DNA from: JAZGDL01 sp036477795
GTDB lineage: Bacteria; Planctomycetota; Phycisphaerae; UBA1845
Assembly: GCA_036477795.1 (NCBI GenBank)
Contig: JAZGDL010000293.1
Location: 1-28,706, forward strand
Reading direction: 5' to 3'
Length of the DNA: 28,706 nt
Shown: in pieces, positions 1 to 8,575 of the stretch
How positions within the stretch are numbered: position 1 is the stretch's first letter
Layout of the letters: each line of letters starts with the position of its first letter
Made by a program: the position numbers and the translations under genes
Notes under the pieces: generated by a model
The model's input: the letters and a program-made list of their open reading frames with translations, nothing else
Database searches by the model: none
What the model was told of the DNA's origin: nothing

Positions 1-1440
1 GGTGAGATCGGTCTTGATCAAGCCACCGTGGGGCAAGAGGTGTGTGGGAGCGTCGGTCAGATCGCGCCAGGTGATGGTCTCGACGAAGGGACGACTGAGC
101 GCCGTTTCGCTGAACTCACGCAGCCAGTGTGATTGAACGGTCTCGTTCCAGGGGTCGTGCCAGGCTCCGCCGGCTTTGACGTCGAGACTCGGGGTGCTGC
201 CGCCGTGCTGGAGAACCGCGGTGTCGGAAGGCACCTGGGCGGCGGTAACGTGCACCGGCTTTCCAAAGGTGCCGAACCTGTCGATGAGGGATGAAATCTG
301 AAACATGTCGCGCACGTACATCCCGTCGGCACCGGCGCCGAAGATGAACTGCAATCCGATGGCGTCGAAGTTGATGCCGCTCTGGATGGCCATGTCCAGG
401 TAGAGCATGGGCGGGATGGTCCGCTGGTTGCGGGCGTAGTATTCGCCCCACGGGGCGACGACGTCGATGATGGTGGTGGCGCGAGGAGCGAGCTGGCGGG
501 TGATGTTCAGGGCCAGACGGGTGAGCTCCATGAGCTGCTCGAAGTTGAAGCTGAATCGCTGCACGGCGTGGACGCCGCTGAGCACGTCCCAGACCTGGAT
601 GTAACTGCCGTAACGGTTGATAACGCGGCGAACGTGCTCGGCGACCAGGTCGCGAATGGTCTCGAAATCGTGCTCCCAGATGTGGAGCCAGTCGGGAGTA
701 CAGTGGTCCTCGAAGCAGACCAGGCTGGAGCCCTTGATGGGAATATGATTCTTGGTAAGCCATTCGACCCAGGTATCCAGCGGCTTGAAATGGTAGACGC
801 GTTCGGTGGATTCAATCTGCTTCCAATGGATGGGCAGGCTGGCGAAGTCGAAGGCGTCGGCCAGTAACTTTGCGCACTTGTTCACCGGGGTGGTGGGGGC
901 GACCTGACATCCGAACACCCGCCTGGAAAAGCCGGCGGTCTCCTTGCGGCGTTGGAGCAGGATGTTGGCGTACAGGCGGGTGAGGTCTTCGCCGGTCTTG
1001 ACGCTGATCTCCAGGGCTTTCTGGCCCGCTTCAGCGGCTTGGGCAGGTGTGTCGGCTTTCAGGGCTTTGATGAGCAACTGGGTGGCATGGGCGAGTTTGG
1101 CGTTGAAGGGAGCGGCGTCGGGAGCGTCAAACAGGCCCCATTCCTCACTCTTATGGTTCATACGCATGATCTGACTGCGGGCCAGTTCGAGAGGGAGCAC
1201 GTAGGGCTCTTTTCTTTCGAGCAAGCGGGTGGTTTCCAGCAAGATGGTTCCGACCCCGTCAACAGGCCAGAGAACAGCCAGGCCGGCCGGCCCCGCAGCC
1301 CGTTTGTTGCACTCGACGACGTTGCCCTTCCATTGGATGTCCGCGCGCATGGGCACGCCGTCGCTTCCGAACAAATAGGTGCCGGAAAGATCGAACCCGG
1401 TGTGGGGCCTACCGTTGGTGAAGGAACAAAAGCGGAGCAC
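1..1440 (-). CDS. GH10-like (endo-xylanase fold) protein, C-terminus cut by window edge
   Basis: About 480 residues read on the minus strand without a stop and continue past the left edge. The first ~140 residues form a domain with 'GSDGVPMRADI' and 'AGLAVLWPV'. The rest resembles a glycoside hydrolase family 10 barrel: 'PIKGSSLVCFEDHCTPDWL', 'YIQVWDVLSGVH', 'APWGEYYARNQRTIPPMLY', 'KPVHVTAAQVPS', 'ITWRDLTDAP'. I recall similar proteins annotated as endo-1,4-beta-xylanase in planctomycetes. The GH10 acid/base motif WDVxNE reads WDVLSG and the nucleophile motif ITELD reads VTAAQ, so both catalytic glutamates are absent; hydrolase activity is doubtful and sugar binding or another role is possible. 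The GTG start at 1440 (VLRF...) fits the N-terminus of relatives as I remember them, but the frame stays open upstream and no Shine-Dalgarno is visible. No signal peptide is seen. Confidence 0.75.
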   Translation of the reverse strand, partial: MLRFCSFTNGRPHTGFDLSGTYLFGSDGVPMRADIQWKGNVVECNKRAAGPAGLAVLWPVDGVGTILLETTRLLERKEPYVLPLELARSQIMRMNHKSEEWGLFDAPDAAPFNAKLAHATQLLIKALKADTPAQAAEAGQKALEISVKTGEDLTRLYANILLQRRKETAGFSRRVFGCQVAPTTPVNKCAKLLADAFDFASLPIHWKQIESTERVYHFKPLDTWVEWLTKNHIPIKGSSLVCFEDHCTPDWLHIWEHDFETIRDLVAEHVRRVINRYGSYIQVWDVLSGVHAVQRFSFNFEQLMELTRLALNITRQLAPRATTIIDVVAPWGEYYARNQRTIPPMLYLDMAIQSGINFDAIGLQFIFGAGADGMYVRDMFQISSLIDRFGTFGKPVHVTAAQVPSDTAVLQHGGSTPSLDVKAGGAWHDPWNETVQSHWLREFSETALSRPFVETITWRDLTDAPTHLLPHGGLIKTDLT

Positions 1441-1617
1441 TGACGCATCTACAATAATAAGGCGGACCTCGATGAACGCGGCGCGGGATGTCGGGACACC
1501 ATGGCAGTGCGGGCATCGCCGCCGTGCCTACATTATGGCATGAGCGCGCGGATTCGTCGAGACTGTCATCGGCGGCGATTTCCGCGAAATATGGGCAGGG
1601 ATCGAGGGACCCACGGA

Positions 1618-1639
1618 CCCACGGAATGCAATCCGTGGG
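1618..1639. repeat. Near-palindrome CCCACGGA...TCCGTGGG
   Basis: Arms CCCACGGA and TCCGTGGG enclose ATGCAA. It sits in the gap before nnrE. It resembles the perfect palindrome at 3961-3996 (arms with CCCACGG) and shares 'GGATGCGGATTGG' just downstream with the M20-pruA gap near 8614. Two degenerate 'GGGATTCTCGGG' half-sites at about 1657-1700 recall the right arm of the REP-like element at 2411. This points to repeat debris rather than a gene-specific operator. Confidence 0.5.
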
Positions 1640-1713
1640 CTTTGGATGCGGATTGGTGAGGGGATTCTCGGGACAGGGAAGAGGGGATTCTCGGGGCAGG
1701 GCGTTCTGCTACC

Positions 1714-2394
1714 ATGTGCAGTATGGACATTGCCCTGACGCGGCGACAGGTGCGGGAAGTGGACCGCATTGCCATCGAGGAGTTCGGAATCAGCGGGCTG
1801 GTGCTGATGGAAAACGCCGGGCATAACGCAGCCAAGGTGATTCTGGATGAGTTGGAGTCGGGGGCGGGGCCGGCGGCGCGAAGCGTCGTGGTGTTCTGTG
1901 GGACGGGCAACAACGGCGGGGACGGATTCGTGATCGCCCGGCATCTGGCAAATAAGGGTGTGGGGGTGCGGATAGGTCTGGCGGGTGATGTCGACCGCCT
2001 GACGCCCGATGCGGCTGCCAATCATTATATCTGTCAGGCGATGGGCATTTCTGTTTTGGCGGCGGCTGACGTTGAAATCGGCGCGGAGGACGTGGTGGTT
2101 GATGCTCTGTTGGGGACGGGGTTCGCCGGACGGGTGCGCGAGCCGTTGGCGAGTCTGATTGAACGTATCAACCAGGCGAAAAAACGGAGGGTCATCGCCG
2201 TCGATGTGCCTTCGGGCCTGGATTGCGATACGGGAGAGACCGCAAACATTACCGTAAAGGCGGATGTGACCGTTACCTTTGTGGCTGACAAGATCGGTTT
2301 TCAGCGGAGTGATGCAGCCGGGTATGTGGGGCGGGTGTGCGTTGCGGACATCGGCGCCCCGACAAGTGTTGTCGATCGCGTGGCCCGATGGTGA
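1714..2394 (+). CDS. nnrE: NAD(P)H-hydrate epimerase (YjeF N-terminal domain)
   Basis: A 226-residue single-domain protein. It interconverts the R and S epimers of damaged hydrated NAD(P)H so that an ADP- or ATP-dependent dehydratase can repair them; it is cytoplasmic. Visible motifs are 'MENAGHNAA' near the N-terminus, the glycine-rich 'GTGNNGGDGFVIARHL' loop, 'DALLGTGFAGRVREP' with the conserved aspartate, and 'VDVPSGLDCDTG'. It has YjeF_N length only; the dehydratase domain (NnrD) that is fused in many bacteria is not here or next door. ATG at 1723 (MDIALTRRQV) matches the usual family start as well as the ATG at 1714, so the start is uncertain by three codons. REP-like palindromes follow the stop at once. 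It is probably monocistronic. Confidence 0.9.
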   Translation: MCSMDIALTRRQVREVDRIAIEEFGISGLVLMENAGHNAAKVILDELESGAGPAARSVVVFCGTGNNGGDGFVIARHLANKGVGVRIGLAGDVDRLTPDAAANHYICQAMGISVLAAADVEIGAEDVVVDALLGTGFAGRVREPLASLIERINQAKKRRVIAVDVPSGLDCDTGETANITVKADVTVTFVADKIGFQRSDAAGYVGRVCVADIGAPTSVVDRVARW

Positions 2395-2410
2395 GGTGGA
2401 TTGCGGAATG

Positions 2411-2518
2411 GGTGCGAGAAGGGATTCTCGCACCAGCGGCTTGCGTGCGGAGGGGGTGCGAGAAAGGATTCTCGCACCAGCGGATTGTGGAATGGGTGCG
2501 AGAAGGGATTCTCGCACC
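2411..2518. repeat. Three REP-like palindromes (family A) after nnrE
   Basis: Three 24-nt palindromes at 2411-2434, 2455-2478 and 2495-2518. Each has arms GGTGCGAGAA / TTCTCGCACC around a 4-nt loop (GGGA, AGGA, GGGA), and each is followed by AGCGG. The middle copy differs only in the loop. Two more copies lie at 7137-7197 after trkH. All five are in the same orientation, in gaps immediately downstream of genes. They could form strong RNA hairpins and act as transcription ends or mRNA stabilisers, but there is no U-tract. Confidence 0.9.
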
Positions 2519-2645
2519 AGCGGCCAATTCGCGGATTTGCGAAGCCAACCGTCGGTGTTGCGTGTAGGATTCCACAGGGAGAAGCCTCCAGGATGTAGAC
2601 GGACCGGACCTTACGATGGATTGTTCGCGCCTTGGGAGATGATCG

Positions 2646-3662
2646 GTGACACGCACGGTTGACCTGCAACATACCGCTGAAAGGGCCCGCGGCGACGCGG
2701 TGATGGTGACAATACTCGTCACCCTCACTATCGGACCGGGTGTGAATGCGTCAGAAGAATCGCCGCTGCCGATCGACGAAGCGGCGGAGCGGGCCTTTCG
2801 CGAGACCATCGGCGAACGATTCGCCGTTCAAAGGACCGATCATTTTGTGATCTTTCACAATGTCGATCCTGTAATGGCAAGTCACTATCAGCGATGCATG
2901 GAGACCGCTTATCATCGCGTTCGACGGTTCTGCCAGGTTCACGGATTGCAGGTGAGTCGACCTCCGCGAAAGATGGAAGCTTTCTGCACTTGGGAGGTGG
3001 GTCTGGTCTATCGCTTGGAGCTTCCCAGCGTTGCTTATGCAGAGGGCGTGTATGATCTGGGCACGAAGCGCTGCTACTTCGATTTTTGGGAGCGCAGGGA
3101 TAGACATTGTGGATTTTTCATGCACCGCTGGTTCTTCGAGTCGGAACTTCTGATTGTCGCGCACGAAAGCGCCCATCAGGTGTTCGATCACCTGTGCCCG
3201 AATTTGAGCAAGAACATGCCCGCATGGTTGGCTGAAGGATTGGCCTGTGCCATGGAGCATGGGGCGACTTCGGACAAGGATGGTTACCAGAAAATCAACC
3301 GCCTGCGAGCGTTGGATGTTTTGAGGATGCTTGATTCCGATGCGTGGCCAAGAGTTCGTGATAAGGAGTTGGATGAGAAGATCAGCGTCGTTGAGGTGCT
3401 TTCGCACACCCGGGCTCTTCGAAACGACGGCACCGGTGGAACGGTGGAAGTGCGTCAAGCCTTACGGTATGCGGTGGCGTGGGCGGTGGTGTTCTACTTG
3501 CAGAACGAGAAGCCGGAAGGGTTCAGAAAACTACTTCATGCGCTGAACGCGCCGACGTTCAAGAGAGACCAGTTGCAGCAGAGCATCGAGGGCACCATCG
3601 GGCCGATCGATGAGGACTTTGAGAAGCGGGTGTGGAAGTATCTGCGCCGAGCATGTCGGTGA
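2646..3662 (+). CDS. DUF1570-like putative zinc metalloprotease, probably exported
   Basis: A 338-residue protein. 'VAHESAHQVF' (residues ~171-180) is an HExxH zinc-protease motif, and 'PAWLAEGLA' about 20 residues later supplies a likely third-ligand glutamate, the gluzincin-like layout of DUF1570 proteins common in planctomycetes. The GTG start at 2646 gives a poor signal sequence. An internal ATG at 2703 gives MVTILVTLTIGPGVNA-SEE, a short hydrophobic stretch ending in an AxA-like site, so the true start may be 2703 and the protein may be exported. The C-terminal third is helical and typical of the family. The substrate is unknown. It is flanked by repeats on both sides and shows no operon partner. 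Confidence 0.7.
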   Translation: MTRTVDLQHTAERARGDAVMVTILVTLTIGPGVNASEESPLPIDEAAERAFRETIGERFAVQRTDHFVIFHNVDPVMASHYQRCMETAYHRVRRFCQVHGLQVSRPPRKMEAFCTWEVGLVYRLELPSVAYAEGVYDLGTKRCYFDFWERRDRHCGFFMHRWFFESELLIVAHESAHQVFDHLCPNLSKNMPAWLAEGLACAMEHGATSDKDGYQKINRLRALDVLRMLDSDAWPRVRDKELDEKISVVEVLSHTRALRNDGTGGTVEVRQALRYAVAWAVVFYLQNEKPEGFRKLLHALNAPTFKRDQLQQSIEGTIGPIDEDFEKRVWKYLRRACR

Positions 3663-4058
3663 TTCCGCGGAGAGACGGCAGGGGATGTTGAAGGTTGGAG
3701 GTTGAAGGTGCCCCTTTCAACCTTTGACCTTCAACTCTCGACCTTAATCGACGAGGGAGCGGAGATTATACTTCCGGCGTCTGCCAAACGACAAAGTCAC
3801 TGCCGGCGCCAACCCGTCACCGTCAACCGGTCACCGCCAACTCGTCAATCGAACTGTGAGGGAGGACTAGTGCATCCTCTTGTATACGTGCGGGTTATCT
3901 GCTGATTCTGGTATAACCCGTGCGCGTCGACTTGTTGGGTAGAGAGGTAGAGAGGCGTCAAGTAAAGCCCACGGGTTGCAACCCGTGGGCTTTACTCGGT
4001 TCGCGGTATGGTCCAGTATATCCTTCGGAAGAGATATGATTTGGCGCGGTGTTGAACG
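3663..4058. other. Repeat-filled gap between the DUF1570 gene and trkA
   Basis: No gene is supported in these 396 bases; the one short open frame is repeat-derived. At about 3685-3745 there are 'GTTGAAGGTTGGAGGTTGAAGG' type motifs followed by their inverted counterparts (CAACCTTTGACCTTCAAC). The same motif family recurs at 14105-14150 before the radical SAM gene. At about 3805-3850 there are loose iterations of 'CCGTCAACCGGTCACCGCC'. A perfect palindrome follows at 3961-3996. The trkA promoter should lie in the last 60 bases, but no clear consensus is seen. Confidence 0.6.
3961..3996. repeat. Perfect 36-bp palindrome upstream of trkA
   Basis: The arms AGTAAAGCCCACGGGTTG and CAACCCGTGGGCTTTACT are exact reverse complements with no loop. 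It starts 98 bases before the trkA ATG. It shares the core CCCACGG with the element at 1618-1639, which suggests a dispersed family. As RNA it would form a strong hairpin; as DNA it could be a dimeric binding site. The 36-nt perfection suggests a recent insertion or selection. Confidence 0.9.
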
Positions 4059-5399
4059 ATGAATATTGTCATCGGCGGAGCCGGTTCGGTCGGGCGTCAT
4101 CTGGCGGAAGTGCTGGCTGTGGCCGGCAACAACGTCACCATTATCGACAGCGACCCGGCAACGCTCCAATCGCTGGGGGATGAACTGGACGTGGGCACGT
4201 TGCGGGCCAACTGCGCCCACGGCTCCGCCCTGCGCGAGGCGGGCGTGGCTGACGCCGACATGTTCATCGCTGCGACCAACAACGATGAGGTGAATCTGCT
4301 GTCGGCGTCGGTGGCTAAGTTGTTGGGGGCGAAGCGTTGCGTGGCCCGGATTCATCACCGGGCCTACTTTGACAGCGCGGCACTGAGCTACGCCCGGCAT
4401 CTGAAGATCGACCATTTGATCTGCCCGGAGTACGCCACGGCGGTGGCCATCGCCCGGACGCTGCGCAACCCGGGCTCCTTGGCGGTGGAGAACTTCGCCC
4501 GCGATCAGATTCAGATGCAGGAACTGAAGGTGAGTGACGACGCCAAGGCACTGGGCGTGCCGCTGTCTGATCTGAACTTGCCCAAAGGTGTTCGTATCGC
4601 CACGGTGACGCGGGCGGAGCAGTCCTTCATTCCGGAGGCGTCGACGGCCATCGCCCAGGGCGACATCGTGACTCTGGTGGGGGGCAAGGCGAACTTCGAG
4701 GCGGCCAGGCGGCTGTTACAGTCGGAGAAGATCAAGAAAAAGCACGTGGTGGTGATGGGTGGCACGAGTATGGGGGTGTGGTTGTGCCGGGCGCTGCGGC
4801 AGCGGCATTTCGCCGTGCGCATATATGTTTTCGGCCGGGAACGGGCGGAGGAGTTGGCGGGCAAGCTGCCGCACGTGACCGTGGTTGAATCTGACCCGAC
4901 CGATCCGGGTGTGTTCGCGGAGGAACGGCTAGCCGACAGCGACGCCTTCGTGGCTCTGACACCCGACGATGAGCACAACATTCTAGCCGCCGCCCAGGCC
5001 AAGAGCCTGGGGGCCAAACTGGCCATTGCGGTGACGGCGCGCTCCACCTACATCCATCTGCTCACCCACGTGGGGATCGACCGGGCGTTCAGCCCGCGGG
5101 TGGTGGCGGCGCGGGAGATTCAACTGCTCTTGGAGCCGGGCCCGGTGCGGGTGGTGGCCTCCCTGGTGGAAGCGACGGCCAACGTGTATGAGGTTCAGGT
5201 GGGTCCCAGCGCTCCGGGGACCGGCGAGTCGCTGGAGACGATCAATCTTCCGGGGCCGTGCGTGATCGTAGCCATCCAACGGAAGATGGAGGTCCTCGTT
5301 CCGGACGCCAAGACCGAAGTGCTGGCTGGTGACGTACTGCTGGTGATCGGTCGCCGGGGCATGGAGAAGGATCTCAAGAAGCTCTTCGCAGGCAAATGA
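4059..5399 (+). CDS. trkA: Trk system potassium uptake protein TrkA
   Basis: A 446-residue peripheral cytoplasmic subunit that binds NAD(H) and gates the TrkH channel. It has the full tandem layout RCK_N-RCK_C-RCK_N-RCK_C. The first Rossmann motif is 'IGGAGSVGRHLAEVL' at residues ~5-19, with 'IDSDP' ending the second strand; the second is 'VVMGGTSMGVWLCRAL' near residue 230. 'ATNNDEVNLLSASVAKLLGAKRCVARI' is typical of TrkA. The length matches the family. The ATG start sits directly before the MNIVIGGAG strand. It ends 7 bases before the trkH start, so the two are almost certainly co-transcribed. Confidence 0.96.
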   Translation: MNIVIGGAGSVGRHLAEVLAVAGNNVTIIDSDPATLQSLGDELDVGTLRANCAHGSALREAGVADADMFIAATNNDEVNLLSASVAKLLGAKRCVARIHHRAYFDSAALSYARHLKIDHLICPEYATAVAIARTLRNPGSLAVENFARDQIQMQELKVSDDAKALGVPLSDLNLPKGVRIATVTRAEQSFIPEASTAIAQGDIVTLVGGKANFEAARRLLQSEKIKKKHVVVMGGTSMGVWLCRALRQRHFAVRIYVFGRERAEELAGKLPHVTVVESDPTDPGVFAEERLADSDAFVALTPDDEHNILAAAQAKSLGAKLAIAVTARSTYIHLLTHVGIDRAFSPRVVAAREIQLLLEPGPVRVVASLVEATANVYEVQVGPSAPGTGESLETINLPGPCVIVAIQRKMEVLVPDAKTEVLAGDVLLVIGRRGMEKDLKKLFAGK

Positions 5400-5406
5400 G
5401 TCGGAA

Positions 5407-6942
5407 GTGAACTTCGGTCTGGTCATTCGACAACTCGGTCTCCTATTGATGGTGATGAGCGCGTGCGTGCTGAGCGTGGCGGTGTGGTCATGCGTTCAGG
5501 TGCTGTCGGGAGAGGCCGACGAACGGATGCCGCTACAGGCTCTGGTGCTGGCGGTGTTGATCGGTGGATTCGTCGGGGGGCTGATGCGGTACGGAGCGGG
5601 TCGCGGGGCGGAGCCCATCCGTCGCCGTGAAGCGATTCTTCTGGTGGCGTTGAGCTGGTTCGTGGGCGCCGGGCTGGCGGCGCTGCCATTTCGCATCTGG
5701 GGGGCGTTGGCGGCTGAAGCGGCGGGGCACCCGTTCGCCGGCTTCGTGGATTGCTACTTTGAGGCGATGAGCGGCTTGACCACGACGGGTGCGACGGTGC
5801 TGACGGACATTTCGGCGCTTCCTCGAAGTTTGCTGTTGTGGCGGGCGGTGACGCACTGGTTGGGCGGTTTGGGGATCGTGCTTCTGTTTGTGGCGGTGCT
5901 GCCCATGCTGGGGGTAGGCGGGAAGCGCTTGTTCCGGGTGGAGGCTGCGGGACCGACGCCGGAGGGAGTGGCGCCGCGGATTCAGGAGGCGGTCCGGGCC
6001 CTGTGGTACATATATCTAGGGATGACCGTGGCGGAAATCCTGGCGTTGAAGCTGGTGGGGATGAGCTGGTTCGATGCGGTGTGTCACACGTTCGCCACGC
6101 TGGCCACCGGGGGCTTCAGCAGCCATAACGCCAGTGTGGCTGGTTATAACTCGGTGGGGGTCGAGTTAGTCATTCTGTTGTTCATGGTGGCGGCGGGGAT
6201 CAACTTCGGTCTTTACTACCAGCTTCTGCGTCGTCGATGGCGGCCGGTACTGGAGGATCAGGAGCTGCGTTGTTATTTGGCGCTGTTGGCCATCGGATCG
6301 ATCGTGGTGGTCTGGTCGATCCACGGGATGCGCTACGACATAACAACGGGGCAGGAGGCTGCGGGGGACATTGCATCGTCCGTGCGGTACGGCGTGTTTC
6401 AGGTAGTGGCGGTTCAGACCACCACGGGTTTTTGCACGGCGGATTTTGATCAGTGGGGTTTTGTGGCTAAAGCCGCCATGTTGGCCTTGATGTTCGTCGG
6501 CGGGTCGGCGGGTTCCACCGGTGGGGGGTTGAAGGTGATCCGGTGCCTGATGGCGGTGAAGATCATGTGGGCGGAGATTGAGCACGTGTTCCGCCCGCAG
6601 GTGGTCCGTGTGGTCAAGATCGGTAGGGCGACGATCGACAACGACATGAAGCTTTCCACGATGGTGTACATCATGGGCATCGCGGTGCTGACGGTGCTGG
6701 GGGTGTGCGCGTTGATGTGGCTGGAGAGGGGGTCTTCGATCGACGTCACGACGGCGTTCACGGCGTCGATCGCGTCGCTCAACAACATCGGCCCGGGCCT
6801 GGCGCGGGTGGGGGCGACCTGCAACTACGGGTGGTTCACGGATGGTAGCAAGTGCGTGATGATCGTGCTGATGGCGTTGGGACGGTTAGAGGTGTTCACC
6901 ATCGTGGTTCTGGTCTTCCCGCGGTTCTGGCGGAGTGATTGA
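5407..6942 (+). CDS. trkH: Trk-type potassium uptake channel TrkH
   Basis: A 511-residue inner-membrane protein with about ten or more hydrophobic helices. The four pore-loop repeats that build the potassium filter are visible: 'SGLTTTGATVL' (~122), 'FATLATGGFSSH' (~229), 'VQTTTGFCT' (~335) and 'LNNIGPGLA' (~458). 'HWLGGLGIVLLFVAVLPMLGVGG' is a classic TrkH stretch. The GTG start at 5407 lies 7 bases after the trkA stop, and the protein begins with a basic residue followed by a hydrophobic helix. It should import K+ with regulation by TrkA. REP-like palindromes follow downstream. Confidence 0.96.
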   Translation: MNFGLVIRQLGLLLMVMSACVLSVAVWSCVQVLSGEADERMPLQALVLAVLIGGFVGGLMRYGAGRGAEPIRRREAILLVALSWFVGAGLAALPFRIWGALAAEAAGHPFAGFVDCYFEAMSGLTTTGATVLTDISALPRSLLLWRAVTHWLGGLGIVLLFVAVLPMLGVGGKRLFRVEAAGPTPEGVAPRIQEAVRALWYIYLGMTVAEILALKLVGMSWFDAVCHTFATLATGGFSSHNASVAGYNSVGVELVILLFMVAAGINFGLYYQLLRRRWRPVLEDQELRCYLALLAIGSIVVVWSIHGMRYDITTGQEAAGDIASSVRYGVFQVVAVQTTTGFCTADFDQWGFVAKAAMLALMFVGGSAGSTGGGLKVIRCLMAVKIMWAEIEHVFRPQVVRVVKIGRATIDNDMKLSTMVYIMGIAVLTVLGVCALMWLERGSSIDVTTAFTASIASLNNIGPGLARVGATCNYGWFTDGSKCVMIVLMALGRLEVFTIVVLVFPRFWRSD

Positions 6943-7243
6943 CCGCTTAGCCCGGATAATTCACCGCGGAGCACGCAGAGATCGCAGAGACGGGATAGAC
7001 AAGAAGTTAGCCAAGTCAGCGTTGAACTGATGATATGCACTCTGTCAAGAGGGGCCTTGAGCTGATTACGCTATTCAAAACAATACTCTGCGCTCTCAGC
7101 GCTCTGCGGTATGAATAATCCGGGTTGGGAGAGAAGGGTGCGAGAAGGGATTCTCGCACCAGCGGGGGTATGGGGTGCGAGAAGGGATTCTCGCACCAGC
7201 GGTTCTTCCCGCGGTTCCGGCGGAGCGATTGATGCCGTTCAAG
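6943..7243. other. Repeat-bearing gap between convergent trkH and M20 genes
   Basis: No gene is supported. 'ACCGCGGAGCACGCAGAG' (from about 6962) and its inverted relative 'CTCTCAGCGCTCTGCGG' (to about 7109) form a loose inverted pair of CGCAGAG-rich repeats. Two family-A palindromes follow at 7137-7197. Both neighbouring genes end here, so the hairpins could serve as a two-way transcription end. 'TTCCCGCGGTTC(T/C)GGCGGAG' occurs both at the end of trkH and at about 7204-7224, a short direct duplication. Confidence 0.6.
7137..7197. repeat. Two REP-like palindromes (family A) after trkH
   Basis: Copies at 7137-7160 and 7174-7197 have the same arms (GGTGCGAGAA / TTCTCGCACC), a GGGA loop and trailing AGCGG as those at 2411-2518. 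The spacing differs from that of the nnrE cluster. They sit between the 3' ends of convergent genes. Confidence 0.9.
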
Positions 7244-8575
7244 TCAGGGTTTGGGGTCAAGCAGGGATAGGGCCAGGGAGGACATGCAGCGTACGCCGGT
7301 GGATATGGTGGGCGCCGGATCGGGGGCGTAGGTGCTGGAATGCAAAGGCGGCAGGAGCGGTGCGCCCGGTTTCTTGCTGGCCTGGTATCGGGCCTGCTCG
7401 ATACTGCCCAGCCAGAACATGAGGGAGGGGACGTTCAGGTACCGCCCGTAGCGGCCGAAGTCCTCACCGCCCATCACGGGCTTGACGGACTTGATGTGAT
7501 CGTCCCCGACGACGCGGGCCAGCACTTCGGCGGCGGCGGCGGTCAGAGCGGGATCGTTGTAGGTGGCTGGGGTGAATTCATCGTCGCGGAGGTGAATGTC
7601 CGGATCCCTGGTGCATCCCAAAGCCCGGCAGGTGTTGATGGTCACCTGGCGGATTCCGTCGAGCAGAATCTTGCGGGTGTGCTCATTGTAAGAGCGGACG
7701 GTGACCTGCATTCGGGCCTGGTTGGAAATGATGTTGTGCTTGGAACCGGCGTGGATGGAGCCGACCGAAATGACCGCGGGCTCTAGGGGGTCCACGCGGC
7801 GGGCGACGATGGTCTGGAGAGCGACGACGGTGTGGGCGGCGGCTACGACGGGGTCAATGGTTTCGTGTGGTCGAGAGCCGTGCCCGCCGCGGCCGTAAAT
7901 GGTGATATCGACGGAGTCGACGTTGGCCATGGCCCAGCCGGGCGAGTATGTGATATCTCCAGCGGGGACACTGGCGGAGACGTGTAAGCCCAGACAGGCG
8001 TCGGGGCGCGGAAAGCGTTCGAAAAGGCCGTCGTTGATCATGGCTAAGGCGCCTTTGCCGATCTCTTCGGCTGGCTGGGCGATGATGAGCGCGGTGCCGC
8101 TCCATTGATCGCGCAGTTCCGCCAACACCGCGGCCGTGCCGATCAGGCAGGTCTGGTGCAGGTCGTGTCCGCAGGCGTGCATGACTCCGACCCTGGTACC
8201 GTCACGGCTGATGGCGGTCACCCGGCTTCGATAGGGCAGCCCGGTTTCCTCAGTCACCGGAAGAGCGTCCATGTCGCCGCGAATCAGCACCGTCGGCCCA
8301 TTGCCGTTGGCTAACACCGCGACGACGCCGTGCCCGCCGACGTTGCTGGTTACCGCGTAGCCGAGTCGTTGGAGTCGTTGGGCGATTCTGCCCGCCGATC
8401 GCTCTTCCTGGAGGGAAAGCTCGGGGTTGGCGTGCAGGTCCTTGTAGAACGCGACGAGATCGTCCAGGCTGCCGGTGACCTGGGAAGCGATCTTTGCAGC
8501 CAGCTCTTGGCGGTAGTGGACCTGCACCGGCCCGTCGGCCAAGGCGGAGGACGAAAGCAGCAATGCGCAGACCAT
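7244..8575 (-). CDS. M20-family amidohydrolase / peptidase with signal peptide
   Basis: 443 residues from ATG 8575. It is a co-catalytic metal hydrolase of the N-acyl-amino-acid amidohydrolase / hippurate hydrolase type (M20D). Motifs are 'LIRGDMDALPV', 'GVMHACGHDLHQTCLIG' with metal-binding His/Asp, 'IIAQPAEEIGKGA' with the catalytic glutamate pair, 'GRGGHGSRPHETIDP' in the dimerisation domain, and 'PVMGGEDFGRY' near the C-terminus. The N-terminus MVCALLLSSSALA-DG reads as a signal peptide, so it is probably exported. The frame stays open upstream to 8866, but that part overlaps pruA and includes translated repeat (GDQGGSPKG), so I reject it. It lies downstream of pruA on the same strand and may be co-transcribed; the substrate is not deducible. 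Confidence 0.9.
   Translation of the reverse strand: MVCALLLSSSALADGPVQVHYRQELAAKIASQVTGSLDDLVAFYKDLHANPELSLQEERSAGRIAQRLQRLGYAVTSNVGGHGVVAVLANGNGPTVLIRGDMDALPVTEETGLPYRSRVTAISRDGTRVGVMHACGHDLHQTCLIGTAAVLAELRDQWSGTALIIAQPAEEIGKGALAMINDGLFERFPRPDACLGLHVSASVPAGDITYSPGWAMANVDSVDITIYGRGGHGSRPHETIDPVVAAAHTVVALQTIVARRVDPLEPAVISVGSIHAGSKHNIISNQARMQVTVRSYNEHTRKILLDGIRQVTINTCRALGCTRDPDIHLRDDEFTPATYNDPALTAAAAEVLARVVGDDHIKSVKPVMGGEDFGRYGRYLNVPSLMFWLGSIEQARYQASKKPGAPLLPPLHSSTYAPDPAPTISTGVRCMSSLALSLLDPKP

Noticed and set aside
952..1443. 163-codon plus-strand open frame
   Set aside because: Antisense to the GH10-like gene, which has clear family motifs on the minus strand.
1528..2517. 329-codon minus-strand open frame across nnrE
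   Set aside because: Antisense to nnrE; its ends translate the REP palindromes (repeated VRESLLAPIPQS), no family resemblance.
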